Shown piece after piece: positions 43,301 to 55,300 of a stretch of DNA of 64,000 nt. This stretch comes from Bugula neritina (taxonomy: Eukaryota > Bryozoa > Gymnolaemata > Cheilostomatida > Bugulidae). The number at the start of each line of letters is the position of its first letter. Position 1 is the stretch's first letter. The translations under genes and the position numbers were made by a program. A model generated the notes under the pieces. It ran no database searches and was not told the DNA's origin. It saw nothing but the letters and a program-made list of their open reading frames with translations. Location of the stretch: NCBI GenBank assembly GCA_964035545.1, contig OZ037765.1:1645001-1709000 (forward strand). Reading direction: 5' to 3'.

Positions 43301-46300
43301 TGCTAACACTTGGTGACTCATGCTGACACTTTCTGAAACATGTTGACACTTGATGACACTTGCTAACACATACTCACACATGGTGACATCTGCGAGCACT
43401 TGCTAACACATGTTGACTGATGTTCTCTCTCTGTAGTTACGAAGCTACTTGCAACAGAGACCCGGTGAAGGACGAGGTGAAGCAGAAGTTTGCTACAACT
43501 CTGCAGTTTGTGGAGGAATATCTGAGCAACGTGGTGAACAGGTCGTGGTCTTTTGCTGACAAGGAACAGAACAAGCTGACTTACGAAGTATGACATCACG
43601 CAGCACATCAGTCTGTGAAAAAAAATTGATTAGGGAGTTCTGAATACGTTTGTCTTGAGAGGTTGATGCTAATGATTGAAATCTTTAGTTTTTGTACGAC
43701 AGTTTAGTATTGTGATCTATTTTGGAATTATCAACTCTCGTTGAAATAGTTGCATATATTCGTACTTGTGGTACATTTTCCATCATCGTATGAAGGTTCC
43801 ATCTGTAAAGTGTAAGAGTGAATAAAATTTATGAAGTTATTTGTGCACTTCATTCTGTTAATTATAGTTTGCAGCTTCTTGTATACTTTCTACACAGTTG
43901 TGTTTGATGTGCTAGATACAAGTAGTATATGATACTATATACAGGTTGTATATTATACTAAATACAGGTAGTGCAGCTGTGCAGGTATCTGATATACTTT
44001 GGATTTTATGGATTCAGTGATTTGTTGCGACTCACCAAAACTCTGCTTGCCATCCTAGACTGTGTACCCGAGCAGAGTTTACAGGATAAGCTAGGCTCAG
44101 AGGTGGTGAAGATTAACACTGCAGGTACACATTCTAAGTAGTTACTCAAGTGTGAAATATACTGGAAATTCCTTTCTATCATTCTTGCATTCAATTTTAA
44201 ATACCAACTTTCCAATTTGTTTTGTTTTTTTCAAAAGAAGTTAATTTGCCTTTAATTACATACTAAAGAGGTATTTCGTTGACTCGAAAATAAAATAATT
44301 TTGTGGTATTTTACTGTCGTTGTTACTGGTTTACACAGTTTACTGAAAGCAATGCTTTTCTACTGTCTAGTTATTCTAGTTAATAATTCCTTTCTTTCGC
44401 TCCCATGTTTCTCTTTTATTCCTATTTCTTGATTCCTATCTCCTGCTCTTTCGTTGCAAATAACTTCCAGAGCTTTGCTACAAAAACTACTCCTTCAGCT
44501 CTAAATCAGCCCCAAATACTTACAAAGTGGAGTAATTTGGTTATATTGTGAGAAAATCCAGCATTATATCATCGCTGTACCAGTTCTACAGCTACACTTG
44601 CTCATCAAAATAATAAAATATTAATATGGTAATAATTTCTTTGAGCAATTAACAAGTATAAATTATGATATTTGCTTTGGACTGGAAATCCCTGGTTGTA
44701 GTTGAAACTAACTGATTCTACATGCAGCAAAACAAAGTAAATAAATTCCTAAAGGAGCAGATTTGAAAGGTCAATTTATTGAAACCTTTAAAACATCATT
44801 TTGTGGTGAAGTTCATTATTTAACGAAAATAAAGATAGCAATTTAAATAGACCTTAGCAAGCCTCTGGAAACAGTATTATATTTGAATGGGATATTGACA
44901 TTGAAGCTGTTTTTTAATTTTAAGATTTTAATTCCCACAATCCACTGGTTGTTTAATATTACTGCTTTTTTGACATGCCACGTAGCGTAAGGTGTTTGTT
45001 ATACTGCATGGAGACAAGTGCTATAAAGTAATCTGCTTTGACGTTATCCAGTGATCCAGTGTGTTTGGCTTGTCAAAAGGTTCAGGATGTTGTTTAGAAT
45101 CACTTGCGTTGCATGTCATGGTGACTCAGCCTGACTTGAAATTGTCACTCTTGGTGTTGTGTTAGCTGTCACAATGTCATGATGGGTGTCACACAGTGTC
45201 ACAATGTTATGCTGGGTGTCACATGATGTCACAATCTCATGCCAGGTGTCACAAAGTGTCACAATGCCATGTTGGGTGTGTCACATGGTTTCACATTATC
45301 ATGCTGGGTGTCACAAGGCGTGCTGCTGCATGCTTTATGTGTATGAGTGATGGCTTTCTTCCTTCAGGTAAAAGCTCGGTGCTGAAATCCCTTGGCGGTG
45401 TGTCTACTGTGCTCACTAATATTATCTTAGCCACCTCTCCTCATTCTCCAGGCACTCCAGGTACGGAGGCGTCCCGTAAGCTCTCCAATAAAGAAGATGC
45501 TATTGTCATGGACACGAAGCTAAAAATCATACAGATCTTGCAGGTATATGTGCACACCTGGTAGCATTATCACCTACAGTACAGTTTCTCTTTTCATATA
45601 ATTATATGGTGTGCATTGTACAGATTTTTCCAGTAGATAGGAAATTTAATTTATATTGTTTTAGTTGTTCTACTGATTACAATAGTATTATAAAATGCTT
45701 TGCCTTTTTACAAAACATTGAAATTTGAGCTCAAAGTTGCTTTATGCCTGAATAAGTCGAGTGTTAATAAACGCTATTTGAATCTACAAAACTTAGCTGG
45801 CCAAGTTGATACTTGTTGTCTATGAGTTGGTATATCAAACTGCTGTTATTTGTTGGTCACCTTACAGTGTGGAATGATCTTCATGTTGTTTAGGAATAAA
45901 CGTGTTTCATCTGTGAATATCAATAGTTATACATTTTATTAGCAGCTGACTGTATGAATTATTGTAGAAAATATTTTATTACTATTTCCTACTTTAAGCA
46001 CCGAAGTTGAATAAATTGTTCAAATTATAGATGTTTTTCTATTATATATTATTTTATATTCCGTTTTCTACTGTTTGCTCTACTCTTTGTTATTTAACCC
46101 AAAAAGGACTATGTGCTTGTTCTTAGCCTCAGTTCTATTTCATGAAACATGCTGCGTTACAGTTTATTCTGGACGTCAGGCTCGACTATCGAATATCCTG
46201 CTTGCTCTCAATTTTCAAAAGAGAGTTTGGCGAGACTGTAACTCAGAGTGATCCATCTGGTAAAATGTTGTCACGTTAGTGTTTGGGACACCCGTGTACT

Positions 46301-49300
46301 CACCCCTAACCCAGCTATACCCCCTTCACCCTCTCAGGCTATTCCTATCTTGAAACAAATTATATTAATATCTATTTCTCAAAATACAGTTTGAAAGATA
46401 TATAATCTGTTTCGAGACTGTTTAAAAGCTTGTTTCAATCATCAGTTAGTGTAGATGGATTTGGAGCTTTTCACTTTCAACGCTGTAGTCTTTAGTTGAA
46501 TATTCTTTCTGGTACTCAGGCTATAGCTTTGATGACTGATTAGTTGCTAAGCAACAGAATTATTTGCATTCATGATGTCACAATGTTCATTTGTGACATC
46601 ACAAAATCCATTAGTGACTTCACCACGTTTCTTTGTGATGTCACAGCATCAGTTGGTGACATCACCTCAATGAAACATTACTTACTCATAGCTCTACGCA
46701 GTCATCAAAAGCAGGGATTAGTCTGTGCTGCTATTGTGAGCTTCACTTCACACGTAACCTTTCACCTAACAGCTCCCAGTCTAACAGCTTAGTAGCTAGT
46801 TGCTTCTGTTTGTGTTTTAGTTCATTTGTGATGCGCGACAAGATTACTATATCGTAAATGTGCTAGTAAGCTATAAGAACCAGGTAGTAGATCTAGATTC
46901 AAACCCAACCGTCGACAGTAAAGGCAACAATTCTGGGACTATCAGTATGTTACCCAACAGCATGCACTGTTACCTTAAACTGCTAGTTTTTTCTGCGAGC
47001 CATATGCATGCTATGATTACAGCAATTGCAAAAGTTTGCTGCTATTACTTGATTTCTTGTTTATCTAGACTTAATTAGTAATTGTAACTGTTGAATGGTG
47101 CCGAGAAAGCATCTACAATGGTGATTTTATATTGTTTTGAAAATCAACTCTTCAACTGGTAGCACTGGTTGTTAGCTTTGCTGCCATTGGCTGGTTTATG
47201 TTGGGTTGGTAAACCTGCTTGTCTAATTTTATGCATTTTTCCCCCAAAGAAATAAATATCTATATGGATAAATGCTCTGATGCCTGGTAGAAATATATAC
47301 CAGGATACAGTCTACTTTTCAGCACCGCAGATTAATGTTTACCACCAGCTTTTGCATGAGCTAGTTCCACTTTGCTTCCTTCCTTTAGTTTTCTAACAAT
47401 CACTGTACTAAACATCTTGCATAGATATTATTGAATTTAGAATTGAACTAAAATGCGCTATATTCAGCTTGGCAACCATTTTCTATCATGTTCCAGATGC
47501 TTAAGTTGTGTTCTTTAACAAAGAGAAGATAATTCTTATATTGCTCCAACTATATTTGCTTTACTTGGAAAGACAACTTTGATTTAGCTGAAATACTAGT
47601 TAATGGAATAATGTGTTGTAGGGCTGGACCTGAATAACATCCAATCACAAGCCGAGGATATTTTTGAAGGAAGGTGAGATTTGTAAGGTTGTTTTATAGC
47701 CTTTTATACAGTGAAGATTTCTTCTGTAGAGAAAGTTTGGGTCGCATCCTGAGCTGCACTGCTATATAATTCAAGTTTGAGCTAGCTCCATAACTATACC
47801 ATTTGTGGACTCACATTTCCACTAGTAATAGTATCAATATTCACACTGCTACTATTTGTATTTGGAATTGTCTCACCCCTTAGTGAAGGGCATAATATAT
47901 CATATATTGAAGTTATCTTTCTTGGAAGTGACACTTTACTGTTTGCAATTGGGACTTGCTTCACTTTCCAATATCACTTTCACTAGCGAGCTGCAGAATG
48001 ACTTAGACTTAGACGGGCAAGGTGGCCGCATGTTCTTGCGGGTGCTTCTCAATCTCGTGATGCACAACTACCCTTCCTTAGTTTCCGGAGCTCTGAAGCT
48101 ACTCTTCAGACATTTTAGTCAGCGCCAAGAAGTTCTCAACGCCTTCAAGCAGGTATAAAATAAGTTCACAACGTCTTGTCTGATTCTTGCTGTTTAAATA
48201 GGCTCTAGTTTTTAGTAGATATCGAGTGTCCGTCTTCTTGTCACTGATTGCCTACTCAACTAGTAGAACAACTTCTATTGGTTGTTTCTAAGCTGATTTT
48301 GGCAATGTTATTAATATTGCTGTGATAGAATACTTTCAGTTTTGATAATATAGTTAAAACACTAACAATGCATATGATTGGCTGTTTGCAGGTTCAGCTG
48401 CTGATATCGGCCAATGACGTTGAGAATTACAAGCAGATAAAAGCTGACCTTGATGACCTGCGGAATATCGTGGAGAAGTCTGAGCTGTGGGTCTACAAGG
48501 AGAGGGCGGAGGACGATAGCTCCGAGCTGGAGAAAAAGGTTGTGAAATTTTCTGGGTTTTCTTGCATGCAGTCTGTTACTGGTTGTTATTATATGCACTG
48601 GTTTTAATACATGTTTCGGGAGTTTAGTAAACCCATTTGCAATAATGTTAACATAACTCCTGGTTTTGTCAAGCTTTTTATGGTAGTAGAATATCCTGAG
48701 AAATCTGCTTACATCAATTTCTCTTCTGGTAATATTTTGCATTGGCCCTAGTTCTAAGACTGCCACCTAGCACTAGGTTTTATCATTAAAAAGCTGAAGA
48801 CTCGCTGTTTCTAACCAATTCGCGGTGTATTCATATGAGAGTTGTGCCCTCCTGTATGCTGGAATTTATTTGATACGCAAGTCTTTCTGCTGAATATACT
48901 CAGCAAATCTCAAGCCTTTTAATGATATAAACTGTGCTGAGTGGCTGAAGACATCTAGCTACTAGTTAGCTGCTGTGCTGTAACACCAGTCAGCCAGTAC
49001 CTTTCTTGGCGAGACAGCCAGTTGTTAGTCTCGCCTCACATGTTTCCCTCTATTTGAGGATGAAAAGAAGGACAAATCCAAGGACACGCGCCGGCATCCA
49101 CATCTCATGAGGCATAATAGTTCGGCCATTGACCTTGACATTGGCCCTCGTATTGAAATGAATTCCAATAGGAATTATAAGACTATAAAGGTAAGAGGAG
49201 ATAACTCTACAGTGTAGTCCATTGATACTAATATTCTAACATATGTACTTTTCTTCTGCAGATTGCTACTACGAACTGTATGAAGGTAGTGGTTATATGT

Positions 49301-52300
49301 AGATATTTTATACATAGTTTGGGAATTTACTTGTTGGTGTAGGTCTTGCATCATGCAGTTTTAGTGGACACGGTTATTTTCACCCGCAGTCTTATTTGTA
49401 GCAAGGCTACGACGTGTGCCGACACCATTTCCTGTTAGCATGCTATAGAAATTTGCCCTTTGAACGTTTATTCACAAATATTATGTTGCCATTTTATTCT
49501 ACCGGAATGTTCCTTGGAGTTAAAGTACAAGAGTATTTGAATGTTTTATTAAAAATCAATTTGAATTTCATCAAAACATTTTACTTGTATAATTTGGTTC
49601 TACTATGATTTGAAAATCTTGATGGTTTTATTAGCATGTAACTGGTCGTCTGATTGGCTAAAACTGGCCACTCAGTAGTCTGAAACCTCATATACCATTG
49701 GCTAGTAGTCTGCAGTCACTTATCTTGTATCAATGGGCCATTTTCACTAAGCGTAGTTACTCTGCATTTATATTTTATGAGCTGGACTATAGTTGAGATA
49801 TGATTTTGAGATAGCCTTAACTACACACTTAGTTCCTTTTGGCATGTACTCTGACAATCATATCACTAAAGACTCAACGTCTATATTTTATGCAAGTTTA
49901 GTGCTGCAACAATTACTTTGTGAACTTATTTTCTAGGTAGTGCTGCAACGATTACTCATAAACTTGTATTTTCTACATATGTAGGTAGTGCTGCAACGAC
50001 TCACCAATCTTTGCGCTACCAAAGCTGCTAAAGGGCAGGTGGTGAGACCCAAGAAGCACGAGCAGCGGTTGCTAAGGAACATGGGGGCTCATCTCATTGT
50101 CCTTGAACTTCTACAAATACCCTATGAAAAGGTCGTCTTATGCTGTTTTATTTTTCGATTTTTTAATAAACCAACAGTTGAAAGTCACTCAGAAGTTACG
50201 AAGAATTTTTGACAGAGTTTTTTCATCATATATTTTTACTTGTATCTACTCGTACATGTTTCAACTTGATTTTTACTGGAAATTTCATAACTTTTAAACT
50301 TTTAGAAGAAAGATATTCGGATGCACGAGTTGATGAAGCTGGCCCACGAGTTCCTTCAGTGCTTCTGTTTGGGTAACAAAAACAACCAAAGCCTTCTCCA
50401 CAAGAGTTTGGAGCTCTTTCTCACCCCCTCAGTAAGCCAACAGATTAGTATCTTCAGAACTTAGGCTTTAATGGCTGTGCTTTCTTCTCTAGAAACTTCC
50501 ATTGAAACCTTCATATGATCTTGCAAGCTGTGCCTGAAATTGCTATTCTCTGTCATATTACTCTTTATGCTAAAAGGGTTTCTTCTCTAAAAGTGGCACC
50601 GGGAAATGTTGTCTGAATCTAATTATATTTCAGGCTTTCAGCGGGTTGTTGGATGTACAGGGTGATTGTTGATATTGTGAATATCACATGTTTATAGCTT
50701 AGCCTTAGCGGCCATACTTGTGTTCTATCTGCTCATAGACACTGTAATATATTCTATAGCAGCACTGCTCAGCTTTTATTATTATTAGCCTGTGATCTCC
50801 TTGCCTCTACTCTACTACTACTGAATCCTGGATGCACAGGTTAAAGGGAAATTCCAGCTATTATATTGCTTCAGTGTTTAGTTTTCAAAAATTGTACAAA
50901 TATGTGTGTTGAATAAAAATACAGAAATATTTTATGCAGCAATCATTTCAAGAAAGTTTCTCCAATTCTCCATTGAGCTAGCTTTTCTGTTGTAATTTTT
51001 GAAGGTCTAAATATAATTTTTGCTTGTTGAAGCTTTGGTATTCAGTTCTTAGCATTGAGCTATCTGTATGATGCAATCTGCTAATTTTTTATTTAAGTTG
51101 AGATGTGAGGTGTAAACAGTAAGCAGTGCAAATATGATATAATAGTATCAATTTTTATTTTATTCAATGTGCTTTTTATGTTGTTAATGCTTGATAGTGA
51201 CCTAGTTTTCTTGTTGTATGGTAGGCATTATCCAATCAGTCGGTAAGTTTCTACATTTCTAATTCTTTCTCTCCACCACTATCCCAAATTATGACACCTT
51301 TTATAGCTGTAACTGTAAGGCACGTGTCATTAAGTGTCACTCAGGGGTATGTGTCCCTGTGTGTCACTCAGAGGTATGTGCTCCTGAGTGACACTTAGGG
51401 GTATAAGTAGCCTATGGTGTTATTAGGCTTAGTTTGTGTCACTCAGCTGATTTATACTTTAGACCAAGTGTCATTTGACACTAGGTGGCAGGTCGCTTCT
51501 GACACCTGTGCAGGTGGTTACTGACACTTGTGCAGGTGGTTACTGACACTTGTGCAGATGGCTAAAGAATTTCAATTTAGATCACAATTATCTAGACAAT
51601 TAGAAGGCAGTATGTTCTGCTAACTTAAAAAAAATTTTCCAGTAGAAACATTTAATATTGCATTTGACTTCTGAGATTCTTGCAGCTTGTAGTGATTTGC
51701 CCATTCCTTATTACAATGATAACAGTAATAGTTTGCAAAGCATTTGGAATGTATTTACAGCATTACGCTGTTTGTTCAAAGCTGATACCTAGCCATCACA
51801 ACTGAGTAAGGTGTCAGCTTTAGAATTCAGTTAATCAATTGCGCATGACTAACCGCTAGCAATGAATAGAAGGAGGAGTGCTTTAGCTTGAATCTTATGA
51901 TTTTTCAATAGTTCTCAAACTTTTTCAAAGGCTAGGGTAGGTCTAAAAAATCTCAATAAATTGACTGATTGCAATAAAACTTGTTCTTCACTCAAGTTAC
52001 ACCATTAGTTGTAATTAATTACCACTTAAAACTAACACAAATTTAGTTATAATGGGAAGAGCTGTTCCTGTCAGTCATACTATGTTGATTTCCAATATAT
52101 CCTGTTGAACTACTGTCAGTATGTCATGCTCTTTATCATTTCTTGCTGTAATAATGGACCACTCAGTCACTATATTCATACTGATTAGATGATTGAAAAC
52201 TCTCTCTATAACCTACAGTGACTTTCTCCATTAGTCACTGTACTTAAATTTCATTGACTGCTTAGTTATACCTAAAGATTAAACATATTTGCCAGTGATG

Positions 52301-55300
52301 CATATCTTATTACATAAAAAGTAATTATTTTTTCTATAATTATTTTCAAAATGTTTCAAAACTATTAGTTTCATTAGCAAAAATTCCAGCCAGCTGTGTA
52401 TTTCATGCCTGGCCATTGGTTTTTTGCACAAAACAACCTTGTAGATGGTTGTGTCTAAGAACTGCGATACAATTACCAAGTGCCACTTGTTTGAGTTGCA
52501 CAACTCCAGTTTATAATATATTACTTCAACAAGCTGGTCTCATCTTATGATCTCTGACTAAATAGACTTTAATTTGACTTTAATTGTATGGTGGCCATGC
52601 TAGCTGAATTCAACATGTTATGATCTTAAAACATCCTGCATTTATATTTGAGTGCCGACATATTATTTATTTTACTGGTATAAGTTGCTCATTCAGTTAC
52701 TAGAGTTATCAGTTGAATATACGTGAGCTCTGCTTGAGTAAACCTACTGCACATTTTGTCTACACACATCTGCAACTACCTTGGCTTGATCCAGTTATCT
52801 GTAGCTTTACTATGCTGATTTGCTCTCTACTGGCCTATTTAGAAGAAAGCTTTTGATTGGCTATTCCCTTGACCTATAAGAGGCTGCTGCTGTTGATTTG
52901 CTACTCCCATGACCCATATTGAGTGTTAACAATCTGCTGTAACTGACTTTTGACCTGTTGGTGACCTTTGTAGTTGTGGGACGCACAGACAGCTCGAGCT
53001 ATTTTTCTCGACAATCAGGCATTGTGTAACGAAGTAACTGATTCGGTGGTGCAGCATTTCGTGCGGATGATAGAGACTCACGGCAGATACGTGGAATATC
53101 TGCAGTTCCTTCAAACTATTGTCAAGTCTGAGGACAACTTCATTAGAAAGACACAAGACATGGTCATGAACGAAGTGAGTTGTCTTCTCTATGCTGGGTT
53201 ATTTTATATGTATTATATACAGCATATATATAAAATATTCAGTTTGTTGACTGTTGATGCAAGAATGTTGCTTTTGTGATAGGCTGGGTTTTAAATAACC
53301 TTTTTTATTTGTTGCTCACAATTTTTTCTCCTAGTTTAGCTTTGTGTCTTTTTCATAACTGCTTAGCATTGTGGGATTGAACATAATTATGAACACCTTT
53401 CTATCATTCTTCCGTTTGCAAGTTTCTGCAATTGAAATTTATTTATTCAACACCTGTTAAACAGGTGCCTCAAAGTGGTGTAGAGTGTGTTAGTAGGGTA
53501 CACGTGAAACAGGTGCCTTCGGGTGGTGTAGAGTATGATGGTTTATACTTGCAGCTGGTGAATGTTGGGGAAGACGTTCTGCTGTTCTACAATGACAAGC
53601 AGTCTTTCCAGATGCTTATACGCATGATGAAGGACAGCGAGTTTCACACTGATGCTAACAGCGCACTCAACTACCACATAACTCTTGTTCAGCTGTTAGC
53701 CAATTGTACGGAGGGAAAGAACGTTACCACGGAGATGAAATGCATTTCCTTGCTTACTTTGGATGATATAGTGCGGGTGGTCACTCATCCTGACTGCACT
53801 GCTAAGGTGCTACTGCACTTTGGTCTTTGGTTAAAATAAAATAATTTCACTCTGTGAATTTCAATTTGATACTAAAATAAATTCTCTTAGATTGTAGTGA
53901 CATCACTCTTGTATAACTCACACTGTTTTATCTACAAGTTTGTCCGTTTTAGAAGTTATTTTTTTAATTCATAAAATCATTCTATACAGTAGCTTTTAGC
54001 CATCCCAGCAATCTTGACTGGAGAAGACATAATGTAATCTCACAACTCTTGCAGGTGAAGTCAGCTTATATAGACTTCCTCAACCACTGTTACATTGATA
54101 CTGAGGTGGAGATGAAGGAGATATACACCAGTAACCATATGTGGGTGCTCTTTGAGAACTTCCTGGTTGACATGGTTACTGTTTCCACATGTACTCTGGA
54201 CAGAGTGAACGCAGACCCTGTAAGTGACTGTCTTGGCTGAGTATGTAGTAACTAGTACTGAGTATATAGTAGTACTGAGTATATAGTAGTACTGAGTATA
54301 TAGTAGTACTGAGTATATAGTAGTACTGAGTATATAGTAGTACTGAGTATATAGTAGTACTGAGTATACAGTAGTACTGAGTATACGTGATGGTGGTACA
54401 CTGGAAGCTCGTGTACCAACAGAGCCACTGGCGGTACAATATTCAAACTCCTGGCAAGTAGTTATAGCATGTAATCAGGGCATGGATAGCTGTAGCTTAT
54501 TCAGACTGCCATCACCAATAGTGACGATGTTATACTGTAAAGTTATACACTGTTGACTGTGTTGTATGTTTAAGCTGTAGTAACAGCAGAGATGATAATG
54601 CCTGTACCTTTGTGTCTCGTGATAGAGTTATCTATTGACTGTTCAACAGAGAAAATGTTCGGCACAGTTTTAACCCTATTCCTAATAGTTTATATCCACT
54701 TCTAACAACTTTGCACTTCTAAACCTCTGTGGTGATTGTAATGCATATTCATTGTGATATTTCAGACTCTAGAAGATTACGTCAGCCATATTGTAATGTC
54801 GGTGATTGCGTCATTCTTCAACTCTCGTTTCTCCGAGCAGACAACTACTATTCAGGCCCGTCAGCCGGTGTTTGTGAAGCTGCTGCAAGGAGCATTTTCT
54901 CTTTCTTGTTCTTGTTCTTGGCTGTCCGGGATACAGACCTTCCACGTGGAAACTTGTATCCGTACTCTCTCTAATATCGGTGTGTGTATGGCTTGCTTAT
55001 ATCATGGGTGTAAAACCTCGTTTATTTTATATTAAAATTTGAAAAAAAAACCTAAAAGGCTGACTTCAGATAAAATGAAATATACTTTATAATAATGACG
55101 TGTTCCAATCAAGACATCCTATAGTTTTAGTTATCACATATTTAACTTGTTTTGTGTTTTGTATTCACACTGTATGCAGAAATTCATAGTATCAATTTCT
55201 TAGAATTATAATAACATCTTGTATGATGCAGTAACATTATTTTGGCTAGAAGATAGTTATTAGTAGCTGATGTCACCTAATTTCTTGACAAATAATTATT

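Noticed and set aside
48362-48766. 134-codon minus-strand ORF
   Set aside because: It is the antisense shadow of IP3R exon 24 and its intron.
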